A DNA stretch of 64,000 bases from Flammeovirga kamogawensis (GTDB lineage: Bacteria; Bacteroidota; Bacteroidia; Cytophagales; Flammeovirgaceae), in NCBI RefSeq assembly GCF_018736065.1, contig NZ_CP076129.1, positions 1,116,001 to 1,180,000 of the forward strand. The letters are read 5' to 3'. The position numbers were made by a program, and so were the translations under genes. Numbering within the stretch: the stretch's first letter is position 1; each line of letters starts with the position of its first letter. Below, one piece after another: positions 10,801-20,083 of the stretch. The notes under the pieces were generated by a model, which had not been told where the DNA came from, made no database searches, and worked only from the letters and a program-made list of their open reading frames with translations.

Positions 10801-11882
10801 ATATTTTTGATCGTTTTTATCAGGCAAAGAAACAAAACATAAAAGAGAATGGCTCTGGAATTGGTTTAACGTTAGTTGCAGAATTTGTAGAATTGCATTA
10901 CGGACAAATTAGTATAGAAAGTAAAGTAAATTTAGGTACTTCTTTTACTTTAGATTTACCTTTAGGTACAGATCATTTACCTGTAGATCAGTTAGAGCAA
11001 GATGAAATAGAACTTACTTTATCTCCTGTAACACATCATTTAGATAATAAAATTACATCTTACAAATTAGATTTAAATTCTGATAAACCACTTTTACTTT
11101 TGGTAGATGATAACCAAGATATTATTGCCTTCATTAGAAATAGCCTAAAAGAAAAGTACAATTTAATAGTAGCAGAAAATGGACAAGAAGGAGTTACTAA
11201 GGCCAATAGGTTTTTGCCTCAATTAATTATTTCTGATATTATGATGCCTGTAATGGATGGATTATCTTTTACAGATAAGGTGAAGAAGAACCCTAAAACA
11301 AGTGCTATTCCTATCATTTTATTGACTGCAAAATCGTTGCCCTCTCAAAAAGTAGATGGTTTAACAGCAGGAGCTGATATTTACCTTACTAAGCCAATAG
11401 AAATTGAATTATTAGAGGTTTACATCACAAAATTATTATCAAGAAAAATAGAATTAGAAGAGCATTTTAAAGAAGAGATTTTTAATAAATCGGAAGAAAT
11501 GAATCCTTTAAAAAATGAGGATACCATTTTTGTAAATAAAGTAATGCAAATTATAGAGGCCAATATTTCTAATACAGAACTTAGTGTAGAAATGATAAGT
11601 CAAGAACTATCTATGAGTACTACACATCTGTATCGGAAACTAAAAGCAACTACAAACCATACTGCTAAAGATGTAATTAAAAAACATCGTTTAAAGAAAG
11701 CATCTCAATTATTACAAAATAGAGAAGGGAATATAACAGAGATTGTAGACCAAGTTGGTTTCTCTAGCCTTTCTTATTTTTCGAGAGTATTTAAGGCTGA
11801 ATTTAAAATTTCACCTAAAAAATATCAAGAGAAATTTAATAGTGATAATTTTGATTTAAATAATCAAAAAACGACTTCTTAG
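7818..11882 (+). CDS. hybrid two-component system sensor/AraC regulator (HTCS)
   Basis: A 1354-residue one-protein phosphorelay that senses a glycan fragment in the periplasm and drives PUL transcription. Order of parts: signal peptide (1-21, ending FGQ); two seven-bladed Reg_prop beta-propellers with repeated GxLWxGT or GNVWVGT motifs (about 25-680); Y_Y_Y domain (about 690-765, FTINFSSLDFS); one membrane helix (about 772-795); histidine kinase with phospho-acceptor His831 in NISHELRTP; ATPase domain with SDTGIGI and GSGIGLTL; receiver domain with VDDN and phospho-acceptor Asp1140 in SDIMMPVMDG; C-terminal AraC-type helix-turn-helix (about 1240-1345, FSSLSYFSRVFKAEF, SPKKYQ). It is followed 99 bases later by a GH2 beta-galactosidase and 8.6 kb later by the galactan SusC/D operon, which it most likely controls. 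The ligand is probably a galacto-oligosaccharide (inference). Confidence 0.95.
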   Translation: MYSKLTLFLFSLIFVFQPLFGQEIYFSSLSMRDGLPSNIIADITQDKYGFLWVATRNGLTRYDGNEFTYFRNDSSEYSLPSNELTSTLAIDETIWVGSWNGLSCINNKTLKINRVDLPFNKIRTICKGEGDILWVGSANGVIKYNTKDKTYKVFDSTKNLSHNMVRSIFLDKEGNVWVGTFDGINFLEKGKKTFKSIPLLQKKKSNLLVLDIKEDRSNTNLWVGTEKGLFSIDKKDYKVTSYLSENDKFSNAVIKEIYQDRSGNLFLGTDFGLNIFSPKSSTNAVYFHNPRKSYSITNNAIRQIFEDRNGTLWFSTLNGISTLNTQNTSYTANELSYHSNGKRTGHKVKSILVDSKGNIWFATTHGVIRKDVQKNKEVVFSQNAIKSRRILMDNVSTLMEDKWGRIWMGTASGISIWDEKINKITSINVDSKVGLQSNYIGNITQQKDGTIWVSAWEGGIYKVEGDVGNLKNLSFKKIKNHSSDSEKFIAFNNNIWLLDKNRLFRVGDLTLKVIEIEEYNTKFKNSEAYSLYSSGDGNLWIGTLNGIIQYSIETKQTKFYAINTRRDEIVRACIKDKQGTIWGITNLSIVRLNAKAGNVNVYPLKYTLPIKNFHYGCVTIKENNEILFGGDNGYLSFYPKDIKNETSKSAVLITGLEINNKKIGIDQEVDGRVLLEKSISFINKLILNYDERSFTINFSSLDFSHSIKNIYAYKLKGFDENWHQVSGIDNKAIYSKVKPGEYIFSVKSINNLDETVAESKPLSITIKRPFFLQNIFLVLYLFLILGIVFTLFRMYTNRLKLESQLHITQMEVLHSEELEKTKEDYFTNISHELRTPISLILPPLHQLQKKAQLDGDSLTLLNLAEKNAKRLKKLVNQILDFNKMQYEKLSLKFKKVDFIEFSENVFLLFTDKASRKGINYTFKSEIEEQILWVDVEKMETILFNLLSNAFKFTKEGGDISFVLTKTKINNPYKEGGINIKISDTGIGISEEDQLHIFDRFYQAKKQNIKENGSGIGLTLVAEFVELHYGQISIESKVNLGTSFTLDLPLGTDHLPVDQLEQDEIELTLSPVTHHLDNKITSYKLDLNSDKPLLLLVDDNQDIIAFIRNSLKEKYNLIVAENGQEGVTKANRFLPQLIISDIMMPVMDGLSFTDKVKKNPKTSAIPIILLTAKSLPSQKVDGLTAGADIYLTKPIEIELLEVYITKLLSRKIELEEHFKEEIFNKSEEMNPLKNEDTIFVNKVMQIIEANISNTELSVEMISQELSMSTTHLYRKLKATTNHTAKDVIKKHRLKKASQLLQNREGNITEIVDQVGFSSLSYFSRVFKAEFKISPKKYQEKFNSDNFDLNNQKTTS

Positions 11883-11981
11883 TGTTAAATATGACTGTTT
11901 TTTTAAAAAAAATGGTTGATTTCTACAACAAAAATTCATACTAAAATAATGTAATTGCATTATATTAAATAGTATGAGACA

Positions 11982-14393
11982 ATGAACAAATTAACATTCA
12001 TAATAGGTATTCTCTTATGCAATATATGTATTGCACAGAGAACGGAAACGTTATTAAAAGACAATTGGAAATTTAGTAAAGGTAGTATTGATTCAGCTTT
12101 TACAAGTAACTTTGACGATAGCCAATGGGAAACAATTTCTATCCCTCATGATTGGGCAATTACAGGACCTTTTGATAAGGAAAATGATATACAACGTGTA
12201 GCTATTTTACAGGACGGAGAAAAATCTGCCACCGAAAAATCAGGAAGAACTGGAGCTTTACCTTATATGGGAACTGCTTGGTACCGTTTAAATTTTACCT
12301 CTCCAAAATTAGAAGATGACCAAAAAATATTGTTGCATTTTGACGGGGCAATGAGTGAAGCAAAAGTATACATTAATGGTAAATTTGTTGGAGAACACCC
12401 TTACGGATATGCCTATTTTTATTTTGATATTACAAAGTACATCACTACTAAAGGAGAAAATACTTTAGCTGTACGCTTACATAATGAACCAAAATCTTCG
12501 CGATGGTATCCGGGAGCAGGTATTTATAGAAATGTAAAACTTATTGTAAAAAATAATAATGGAATTGCACACTGGGGTACTACTGTTACAACACCTTTGG
12601 TAGATAATGAGGTAGCAAAAGTAGTTGTTAAAACCAACACAACGGGATCTGTAGATAAAGTAAAAACAGAAATACAAACGCTAGATGGTAAAGTAATTAG
12701 TACAGTAGAATCGAAGGTTAAATTTGCTGATCAATTTGAAAATACTTTGCAAGTAAAACACCCTCAATTATGGAGTCCAGAAACTCCTTATTTATATAAA
12801 GTGATTACAACAACATATAAAAATGAGAAAATTACAGACCAAGCAACGGAGCGTTTTGGTATTCGTACTATTTCTTATACTTCTGAAAAAGGCTTTGAGT
12901 TAAACGGAAAACAAAGAAAATTTAAAGGTGTTTGCTTACATCATGATTTAGGTCCTTTGGGTATTGCAGTTAATAAAGCAGCAATTAAAAGACAACTTAT
13001 TTTAATGAAAGAAATGGGAACAGATGCCATAAGAACAGCACATAATATGCCTTCAATAGAGCAATTAGAATTATGTGATGAACTTGGTTTAATGGTAGTT
13101 GCAGAAAGCTTTGATGAGTGGAAAAAACCAAAAGTTGACAATGGATATCATCGCTTTTTTGACGAATGGGCAAAAAAAGATATTCAAAATTTAGTGAGAG
13201 CCACTAAAAACCATCCTTCTATTGTAATGTGGAGTGCAGGGAACGAAGTACCTGACCAATGGGGTAATGAAGGGGTGAAAAGAGCGAAATGGTTACAAGA
13301 TATTTTTCATAAGGAAGACCCTACTCGCCCGGTAACTGTAGGTATGGACCAAGTGAAGTCTGTAATGGAAAATGGGTTTGGTGCAATCTTAGATATTCCT
13401 GGTTTAAATTATAGAACACATTTATATGATGAAGCCTATGAGAAATTTCCTCAAGGATTTGTACTCGGTTCTGAAACAGCATCTACTGTTAGTTCAAGAG
13501 GAGTGTATAAATTTCCGGTAGAGGAATTTAAAGCAAAAAAATACTCAGATTTACAAAGTTCTTCCTATGATTTAGAAGCGTGTTCGTGGTCTAATATACC
13601 CGAAGATGATTTTATTTTACAAGATGATAAGTCATGGGTTTTAGGAGAATTTGTATGGACAGGTTTTGATTATTTAGGAGAACCATCTCCCTATAATGAA
13701 GAGTGGCCTTCTAGAAGTTCTTATTTTGGTATTTGTGATTTAGCTGGCATTCCAAAAGATCGTTATTATTTATATAAAAGTAGATGGGATACAAATAATG
13801 AAACCTTACATATTTTACCCCATTGGAATTGGAAAGGAAGAGAGGGTGAAATTACTCCAGTTTTTGTTTATACTAATTATGAGAAGGCAGAATTATTTAT
13901 AAATGGAAAGAGCCAAGGTATTCGTGAAAAAGATAAATCTACAAGGCTTGATAGGTATAGGTTAAGATGGATGGATGTAAAATATGAAGCAGGTACGGTT
14001 AAAGTAGTAGCCTATGATAGTACAGATAAAATTGTAGCAACAAAAGAAATACATACGGCAGGAAAACCACATCATTTAAAACTAGAAGCAGACAAAACTA
14101 CGTTAATTGCAAATGGAGAGGATTTGAGTTTTGTAACGGTAACCGTAGTAGACAAAGATGGAAATACTTGTCCAACTGCCAACCTACCATTGTCATTTAA
14201 AGTAAATGGTAATGCAACATTTAAAGCGGTTTGTAACGGAGATCCAACTTCATTAGAAATGTTCCATTTACCTAGGATGAAAACTTTTAATGGGAAATTA
14301 GTAGTAATTGTACAATCAAAAGATAGCAATGGTACTGCAACATTAGAAATTAAAGGGTTAAAAACAGGTAAAGAGACCTTTATTATTCAATAG
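11982..14393 (+). CDS. GH2 family exported beta-galactosidase-like enzyme
   Basis: An 803-residue glycoside hydrolase family 2 enzyme with a signal peptide (MNKLTFIIGILLCNICIAQ), so periplasmic. Domains: N-terminal jelly roll (DNWKFSKG, PHDWAITGPFD, GTAWYRL), Ig-like sandwich, TIM barrel with KGVCLHHDLGPLG, and two C-terminal Ig-like/DUF4982-type domains. The acid/base is Glu422 in WSAGNEVP and the nucleophile is Glu498 in LGSETAST; FVWTGFDYLGEPSPY is a family landmark. Length fits the Bacteroidota GH2 beta-galactosidase group. Clustering with the sensor and near two GH53 endo-galactanases supports release of galactose from beta-galacto-oligosaccharides; beta-mannosidase and beta-glucuronidase are less likely family activities. 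The strong terminator after it ends the sensor/GH2 unit. Confidence 0.9.
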   Translation: MNKLTFIIGILLCNICIAQRTETLLKDNWKFSKGSIDSAFTSNFDDSQWETISIPHDWAITGPFDKENDIQRVAILQDGEKSATEKSGRTGALPYMGTAWYRLNFTSPKLEDDQKILLHFDGAMSEAKVYINGKFVGEHPYGYAYFYFDITKYITTKGENTLAVRLHNEPKSSRWYPGAGIYRNVKLIVKNNNGIAHWGTTVTTPLVDNEVAKVVVKTNTTGSVDKVKTEIQTLDGKVISTVESKVKFADQFENTLQVKHPQLWSPETPYLYKVITTTYKNEKITDQATERFGIRTISYTSEKGFELNGKQRKFKGVCLHHDLGPLGIAVNKAAIKRQLILMKEMGTDAIRTAHNMPSIEQLELCDELGLMVVAESFDEWKKPKVDNGYHRFFDEWAKKDIQNLVRATKNHPSIVMWSAGNEVPDQWGNEGVKRAKWLQDIFHKEDPTRPVTVGMDQVKSVMENGFGAILDIPGLNYRTHLYDEAYEKFPQGFVLGSETASTVSSRGVYKFPVEEFKAKKYSDLQSSSYDLEACSWSNIPEDDFILQDDKSWVLGEFVWTGFDYLGEPSPYNEEWPSRSSYFGICDLAGIPKDRYYLYKSRWDTNNETLHILPHWNWKGREGEITPVFVYTNYEKAELFINGKSQGIREKDKSTRLDRYRLRWMDVKYEAGTVKVVAYDSTDKIVATKEIHTAGKPHHLKLEADKTTLIANGEDLSFVTVTVVDKDGNTCPTANLPLSFKVNGNATFKAVCNGDPTSLEMFHLPRMKTFNGKLVVIVQSKDSNGTATLEIKGLKTGKETFIIQ

Positions 14394-14435
14394 ATAAAGG
14401 TTTTGACTAAATAAACCGTATTCTTAAAGAAAATA

Positions 14436-14480
14436 TAAAACCATCTGCATATTTCCATAAAATGTAGATGGTTTTATTTT
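14436..14480 (+). terminator. rho-independent terminator after the GH2 gene
   Basis: A 15-bp stem (14436-14450 with 14462-14476, one G-T pair), 11-base loop, then T residues. It closes the sensor/GH2 transcript. Confidence 0.85.
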
Positions 14481-14837
14481 ATCAGACTATTTTAATAAAA
14501 ACGATCTCGATAGTATTAGTAGTAGCAAAATAAAAATTTGTATTTCAATCACTTTATTAACAACTTACCTACAGTTAATAAACTTCTCTTTTTGTTTACT
14601 AAAACTTCCATAAAACAAACTATAATTTATAAAAGAGGGGTTTACTATTTAGTTAAAAATATAAACGGTAATATGTTTTTTTATTGTTGGGAATCATGCT
14701 AAAATGATGAAAATTAAAAACATAGATATTATAAAGAATCGATTTTAATGTAATTCAAACTTTGTACTCAACCTCAAGTTTATTGCTTCGATATCGCCAA
14801 TTTTTCATATACAAAACATTGCACTTAATACAAGAAC
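14481..14837. other. intergenic stretch with no gene seen
   Basis: An AT-rich 357-base spacer. I see no open frame with recognisable protein similarity, no RNA gene and no repeat. A short leader just before 14838 probably holds the promoter of the next gene but no convincing box pair was found. Confidence 0.5.
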
Positions 14838-15353
14838 ATGAAAGACGAAAACATTAAAATATGGATGACTAAATTCTTATTTATTTTTTTAACAAGTTTT
14901 ACTGTGTCAACATATGGACAGGAACATAATATTTACCATATAAAGTTTGATTACTATCATGCTATGCGAATTCCGAACCACCATGTTTCAGTTGAATTTC
15001 TTAGATATGGTGATAGTATATCAGTTCATTTACTTTCAGAGCCAATGAAAGCTTTGGATAATAAATGGAATCACACAAAAATTGACACGACTTTCAATCT
15101 AGCTAAATCAGATTTTGACAAAATAGTTACAGCTGTGAAACAAGTAAATTGTGTTGACATAACGAATGGAATGGATGTTATTGGACTTGATGGTAGTACT
15201 TGTGAACTAATTTATGGTGGTATGTCAACAGGAGTTTCATATAAAGTACCATCTCCTGATTCTGACACAGAAAAAAGGAATCTAAATGATTTTATGTTTG
15301 CTTGTAAAGCAATTTTACATACAGTCGAACTTGACCCAAAAGAAATTTTTTAA
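14838..15353 (+). CDS. exported protein of unknown function
   Basis: A 171-residue protein with an N-terminal signal peptide (KFLFIFLTSFTVSTYGQ). A second in-frame ATG at 14865 (residue 10, MTKFLFIF) would give a more typical signal peptide, and may be the true start. The mature part has a beta-rich look and a glycine-containing stretch (DVIGLDGSTCELIYGGMSTG) followed by a predicted helix. No family is recognised. The gene stands alone, with about 280 bases of non-coding sequence after it. Confidence 0.65.
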   Translation: MKDENIKIWMTKFLFIFLTSFTVSTYGQEHNIYHIKFDYYHAMRIPNHHVSVEFLRYGDSISVHLLSEPMKALDNKWNHTKIDTTFNLAKSDFDKIVTAVKQVNCVDITNGMDVIGLDGSTCELIYGGMSTGVSYKVPSPDSDTEKRNLNDFMFACKAILHTVELDPKEIF

Positions 15354-15631
15354 AAGAAATGCACATGGGTAATAACATAGCAATACATAGCAAATATGTT
15401 CGGTTGTTTATGAGAGTTCGTGCTATCTATCCCCCCAAAACTGTACAATTTCACCCTTAATAATGCATTTCTCGTTTTGTATTACATTGAGGATTATCTC
15501 TCAATGGGCTAGCTAGCAGTAGAGTGATTATTTTAAATGTAAAAGGAATTTTATACTAAAATAAATACTATAATTAAATTAGTAGAGTCCATTACTTCTG
15601 TAAGTTTATATTAGTAATAAATCTTATATCT

Positions 15632-16267
15632 ATGAAACATTTCAATATTCTACTATTTCTATTAATCTTATTGGTCTCATGTAAAGACAAGGAGAATACA
15701 AGAATAATATTTTTTATACATAATCGCTTTATTGAAAACCATAACTTAAATGAAGAACATCCAGAGTATGGTAAAGCTGAGTACAAGGAGATAATTAGTA
15801 AGTTCGAAGAAAGTGGTTTTACAGTACTAAGTGAGAAGAGATCTAGAAATACGGATTCTTATAATTATGCTAAAAAGATTGTGGATCATATTGAAATTTT
15901 AATTGAAGAAGGAATACCAGCAAAAAATATAACAATTGTAGGCACTTCAAAAGGTGGGTATATAGCACAATATGTTTCGACTTATGCTAATAATCCTAAT
16001 TTGAATTTTGTTTTTGTAGCAAGTTTTACAAATGCAGATATTAAGTCATTACCTGAAATCAATTACTGTGGTAATATATTAACTATATATGAAAAAACAG
16101 ATCCTTATGGAGAATCTGCAATTGAAAGAGTAAAAACTTCAAATTGTAATATTAATCATTTTAAAGAAATAGCGTTAAATACTGGTTTAAAACACGGCTT
16201 TCAATTTAAAGCAATGGATCAATGGTTAGACCCAATAATAAAGTGGTCTAATGGGAACTACGATTAA
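15632..16267 (+). CDS. alpha/beta hydrolase-fold lipoprotein
   Basis: A 211-residue lipoprotein (lipobox LLVSC, Cys17) with the alpha/beta hydrolase core. The oxyanion strand FFIHNRF (28-34) is followed by the nucleophile elbow VGTSKGG with Ser106, then a candidate acid Asp157 (EKTDPYGES) and base His188 (GLKHGF), in the order and spacing expected for a catalytic triad. It is short for the fold, with little or no cap domain. The serine elbow with K-G-G is common in small Bacteroidota hydrolases of unknown substrate. It runs convergently with the membrane protein gene that ends 28 bases downstream. Confidence 0.8.
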   Translation: MKHFNILLFLLILLVSCKDKENTRIIFFIHNRFIENHNLNEEHPEYGKAEYKEIISKFEESGFTVLSEKRSRNTDSYNYAKKIVDHIEILIEEGIPAKNITIVGTSKGGYIAQYVSTYANNPNLNFVFVASFTNADIKSLPEINYCGNILTIYEKTDPYGESAIERVKTSNCNINHFKEIALNTGLKHGFQFKAMDQWLDPIIKWSNGNYD

Positions 16268-16294
16268 CTATTAACTAAGCCCAAGTTAAAAGAA

Positions 16295-17674
16295 TTACCT
16301 CTTAATAATAGACCAATTATCTAAAGCTATTTTATCATCATTAGATTGTAACCAAACCGTACTTTTTTTTAAAGTTGAAGGATTTATTACGATCTTAAAA
16401 GAGACATCATTTTTATGTGTTTTAGAAAAAGATTCAAATTGTTTGAGTAACTCTTTCTTATCAAACATAATAGTTATCCAGTGATATTGATCTTTGTTGT
16501 CTATATGTTTAACCCTAATTAAGCTTGGTAATGGTGTAGTGCTTATTTTCTTTAAAAATTTAGAAGATCTTGAATATTGATTTAAATAAAAATCAACAAC
16601 TGTTATATCTTTAAATTCAGAAATAGTTTCCTCTTTTTGTAGTAATTCAATCTCAACTCCATAAGCATATACACTTCTAAAACTCAATATTTCTTCTGGA
16701 GATAGGTTTCTAACTGTTCCTGCTTTTAAACGTTCAAAATCAATATTCAAATTACTATAATTTATACTTTGTTCATCAACTTGTGAGTGTTTTTTCCAAA
16801 TAGTATCAATACTTTGTCCATCAACGGGAGTAAAAGCAACATCAAAATAAGCCCCTAAATGAGTATAATTTGTATACTCCTTTTTTAATACATCTACATT
16901 TCCATCAGGTAATATATTAATCAACAGGTCACTAATAGTTAAATATCCATCGTAGTTCTCATCTATTTTTAATTTTTTCTGATCTATTGGAAAAATGTCT
17001 TTATAGAATCTACTTTCTGATATTGAGTACCAAGATAACTCAAAAGAATCGAACCCGATTGGAATTAAAGTAGGACTCAATTGTGTATAATATCTTTGAT
17101 ATCGCATCTGTTCGTTGTCAGCACTAAAGCCTTCAACTTGTTTCATCTTTCTATCATTTTCATGAAATCTATAAGACACAGAAGATGCTTTATTTGATTT
17201 AGAATCAAAGAATTTTATTCGGTCAATTAGTATAGGGAAATCTATGGCATGTACTATAATAATATCAGTAGTATAATTTTTTTTCTGAACATTATATAGG
17301 TTCACAGCAGCACTAACAAACAAATATGTAGGGTAACCTATCAGTATAACAAACCAAAAAAGTAATTGAATTTTATAGCCATCAATACCATAAGTTACCT
17401 GTCTAAGACAAAAAGAACCATAAGCAATAAAAGTATACAGAGCTGCAAAGGAAAGAAACAGAATTATTATCTCAAGGTCTATAGAAGTTGGAGTAGTACT
17501 ATTAGCAAAAGATTTACCCAAGGCCTTCCCATATAAGAGCAGATAACTGCTAATTCCAGTTAAGAGTAAAGTGACAATTGTTAGCATTACTTTACCTCCA
17601 ATAAATGCAGATGGAACAAGAAATAGAAGTCCTACACCAATCATGATAAGAAGTGTAGTAAGAAAGTCAGACAT
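16295..17674 (-). CDS. membrane protein of unknown function with four N-terminal helices
   Basis: A 459-residue protein. Four membrane helices are evident at about residues 5-25, 27-50, 68-90 and 102-124, followed by a soluble domain of some 320 residues. Within that domain the segment IPIGFDSFELSWYSISESRFYKD recalls DUF2931-type Bacteroidota proteins (proline-glycine-aspartate turn then a W/Y-rich strand), but this is a weak resemblance and I would not assign the family. A second strand-rich segment ends the protein (STVWLQSNDDKIALDNWSIIKR). Isolated gene, transcribed against its neighbours on both sides. Confidence 0.7.
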   Translation of the reverse strand: MSDFLTTLLIMIGVGLLFLVPSAFIGGKVMLTIVTLLLTGISSYLLLYGKALGKSFANSTTPTSIDLEIIILFLSFAALYTFIAYGSFCLRQVTYGIDGYKIQLLFWFVILIGYPTYLFVSAAVNLYNVQKKNYTTDIIIVHAIDFPILIDRIKFFDSKSNKASSVSYRFHENDRKMKQVEGFSADNEQMRYQRYYTQLSPTLIPIGFDSFELSWYSISESRFYKDIFPIDQKKLKIDENYDGYLTISDLLINILPDGNVDVLKKEYTNYTHLGAYFDVAFTPVDGQSIDTIWKKHSQVDEQSINYSNLNIDFERLKAGTVRNLSPEEILSFRSVYAYGVEIELLQKEETISEFKDITVVDFYLNQYSRSSKFLKKISTTPLPSLIRVKHIDNKDQYHWITIMFDKKELLKQFESFSKTHKNDVSFKIVINPSTLKKSTVWLQSNDDKIALDNWSIIKR

Positions 17675-17914
17675 TGATTAAAGAATTTAGATAATAGTTC
17701 TACTTTATTCTATTGTGCACAGAACAGTTAGATAAAAGTAAGTAAACAACAAAGAATAAACAGAATATTTTGGATATAAAAAATGTAGACAATAATGACA
17801 ATCTACTCATTAATTCAAATGGTTGAGTAACTCTACAACAGGGTGTTCTGATTCACATTTGGTGGAAACCTTTTTTAACATTTGAGCAGATGAGATATTA
17901 TTAATTTCGTTATT

Positions 17915-18200
17915 ATGATATTACTCTCTACTTTTTTTAATTTTGATTCTTTTGAATTTGATGAATTTTCTATCAATGAATCTAATACTATAAGGAAAAG
18001 AATCATTCATTTGAAATCTATATCTCCTTGTTGTCAAATAGAAAGTAATTCGAAACATAGCTATTATGTATGTAATCTCAAAGATTTATCCTGGTCAGAT
18101 TCTAGTCAAAGAGTTTAAAAGTTTTGATTTAGTAGAGTATACAATTTCAGGAATAGAAACGGTAAGAATGATACAAAAAGATCAACTTTCTGACTAGAAG
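17915..18200 (+). pseudogene. possible remnant of an ISL3-type transposase N-terminus
   Basis: The frame 17915-18118 encodes 67 residues with the pattern HLKSISPCCQIESNSKHSYY followed by LKDLSWSDSS. ISL3-family transposases start with a zinc-binding Cys-x2-Cys region, then HS-x-Y-x-R-x-L-x-DLPW, and this looks like a decayed copy with one Cys pair disturbed. The frame then stops and the following 80 bases give only broken pieces. There is no visible inverted repeat or target duplication. The match is short and judged by eye, so the call is tentative; it may be a chance open frame. Confidence 0.3.
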
Positions 18201-18702
18201 GGTATGTCTAATTTCGAAGTTTTCAAAAGCTTATCTATTTATTGAAACGAAAGAAATTGAAAAAAAAGTTCTTCGAATCAATGCGACAAAACCAATTTTT
18301 AATCCTTCATCTCTAATGAATTTTCTAAAGGTAGGGAAGTGTTTTTTTTAATACCGGATTCAAAACCCAGTTCGAAAACCCTAATAAGGATGTAACATAT
18401 AAATACACCAATGGAAAATTTTTTCATACCTTTATTTACTTTTGAATGTTTATCAATTTTATTATTAGTCATAATATTTGCTTTATATTTATAAAGTTAA
18501 GTTGCAATTTTAATAGAATTCTAAAAATTACATTTTGAATTATACACTTCATTTTCTTATACTTTATACAACATCTTTACTACATTATTAAAATAATAAT
18601 ATAAAAACTAAATAAAATCTATTACAAGTTTCTTACATCCGGAGAATATCCAAAGCTTCTAAAACTTTTGTACCTGCTATATTTTATTGGACATTAAGTT
18701 AA
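18201..18702. other. decayed or non-coding stretch
   Basis: All frames carry frequent stops. No recognisable gene, RNA or repeat is seen. It lies between a transposase-like remnant and a truncated acetyltransferase, so it is most simply read as eroded sequence. Confidence 0.4.
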
Positions 18703-19089
18703 GACTCTATTATTCATAAAGGGGTTGCTCATGCATGTTATACGCCAATCACGATAGATGAGGCACCTGATTTGAAATGTTATGTATTAGCTCCATTAGC
18801 AGTACTGCCAGAATTCCAAAGGAAAGGTTTAGCAACCCAATTAATGGATTTAGTAGAAAAAGAACTACAACCCGATGTAGTATTTATTGCTGGAGAGAAA
18901 CATCATTACGGAAGAAGATACAATACACCTCATAAAATAGGCTTACCAGTAAAATCTGAAATGCCTTTAGAAAATTGGTTCGCTAAAGAATTTAAAGCAG
19001 GAATACTTCAGGGAATCGTATCAAATACAACCGTTACAGGTCCTTATTCAAATCCTAAGCAATGGGCACACCCATCTGAACAATTTTAA
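18703..19089 (+). pseudogene. GNAT N-acetyltransferase, N-terminally truncated
   Basis: The frame directly after a TAA at 18700-18702 reads HKGVAHACYTPITI, then CYVLAPLAVLPEFQRKGLAT, which is the acetyl-CoA binding core of YhbS-like GNAT enzymes (the R/Q-x-x-G-x-G/A loop is QRKGLAT). The C-terminus is intact to ENWFAKEFKAGILQG and beyond. A normal enzyme has about 60 more residues before this point and a real start codon; here only a TTG at 18772 is available and it would start inside the core. The gene is therefore probably dead, in line with the eroded DNA upstream. Confidence 0.65.
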
Positions 19090-19222
19090 GGTATAATAAT
19101 GTAAAAATTGATTTGTACATGTCTTTAAATTATCTCATTTAAGAAGCCTTTTAAAACGTGATTTTAGGTAAAATAATGAGGATTGAATACTAATTTAAGA
19201 CAAATAAAGGAGTACAAAATAT

Positions 19223-19266
19223 ATAAACTAAAGGCATTGCTTTTTAATCGAGCAGTGCCTTAGTTG
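19223..19266 (+). terminator. terminator-like hairpin, first copy of a repeated element
   Basis: A hairpin formed by ACTAAAGGCATTGCT and AGCAGTGCCTTAGT with mismatches lies upstream of the OB-fold lipoprotein gene. Its left arm plus loop (19223-19247) is identical at 24 of 25 positions to 20122-20146 downstream of the same gene, so a terminator-like cassette flanks that gene on both sides. Confidence 0.6.
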
Positions 19267-19293
19267 TATCTAAAAATCATTTGAGTAAATTTA
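19264..19293 (+). promoter_or_regulatory. Bacteroidota-type promoter for the OB-fold lipoprotein gene
   Basis: TTG at 19264-19266 and TAAATTTA at 19286-19293 are separated by exactly 19 bases, matching the -33/-7 layout of Bacteroidota primary-sigma promoters (TTG, 19 bases, TAnnTTTG) except for the last base. The -7 box ends 25 bases before the ATG. The -33 box overlaps the end of the upstream hairpin. Confidence 0.5.
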
Positions 19294-19318
19294 CCTAAAA
19301 TCAAAAATTGAAAGAATA

Positions 19319-20056
19319 ATGAAAATCTATAGTACATTTATTTTAACTGCACTTTGCTTTTTAGCAAGTTGTAACGATTCAAAACAAACACAATCAAATG
19401 AGGATAAAACATCTTCTTCTGAAGTAATTAACACCGTAAATTCTGAGGAGGTATTAGGTGAAAACACACATAAAATTGTTGTAACCGAAAAGATTGCTTC
19501 TGGCGGGTATATATATATTAAAGTTTCTGAAAAAGGAAATGATTATTGGATGGCAGTGCCAGGTAGACAGATAGAAATTGGAGCTACCTATTATTATGAT
19601 GGCGGCATGGAAATGAGAAATTTTGAGAGTAAGACTTTAAACCGAACTTTTGAGAGTGTCATTTTTGCTGAAGGTATTAGAGATACAAATAAAAAAGGTG
19701 TTGCAAAAGCCAATACAAACAGTAATCCAGAAGGAAAGTCAAGCGTAGACCATATAGAAAAAGCACCAAACGGAATAAGTGTTGCAGAACTTTTTGAAAA
19801 CCCTAAATCTTACTTAAACAAACAAGTGATAATTAAAGGGAAAGTGGTAAAAGTAAACAATGGTGTGATGAAAGTTAATTTTGTCCATTTACAAGACGGA
19901 TCAATAGGAAATGGAAAATACGATATTACCATTACTACAAATGATGATTTTAAAGTTGGAGAAGTTGTAACTATTAAAGGTACTGTTACTTTGGATAAAG
20001 ACTTTGGATCGGGTTATGTTTACGATGTACTAATTGAAAAAGCAGTTATTATTTAA
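19319..20056 (+). CDS. lipoprotein with C-terminal OB-fold domain
   Basis: A 245-residue lipoprotein (lipobox FLASC, Cys18) followed by a Ser/Thr/Asn-rich linker (about 20-50). Two beta-barrel-like domains follow. The first (about 55-125) contains YIYIKVSEKGNDYWMAVPG. The second (about 155-245: VAELFENPKSYLNKQVIIKGKV, then GEVVTIKGTV) has the strand pattern of the bacterial OB-fold proteins near NrfJ that are often annotated as nucleic-acid or GW-like domain proteins. Such proteins are periplasmic or outer-membrane attached; their ligand is not known. The gene has its own promoter and is boxed by two copies of a hairpin element. Confidence 0.7.
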   Translation: MKIYSTFILTALCFLASCNDSKQTQSNEDKTSSSEVINTVNSEEVLGENTHKIVVTEKIASGGYIYIKVSEKGNDYWMAVPGRQIEIGATYYYDGGMEMRNFESKTLNRTFESVIFAEGIRDTNKKGVAKANTNSNPEGKSSVDHIEKAPNGISVAELFENPKSYLNKQVIIKGKVVKVNNGVMKVNFVHLQDGSIGNGKYDITITTNDDFKVGEVVTIKGTVTLDKDFGSGYVYDVLIEKAVII

Positions 20057-20083
20057 TACAATAATTCTACTTTAATAAATACA

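Noticed and set aside
18772-19089. Complete small acetyltransferase starting at TTG 18772.
   Set aside because: It would start inside the acetyl-CoA core, and the upstream frame still encodes GNAT-like residues, so truncation is the better reading.
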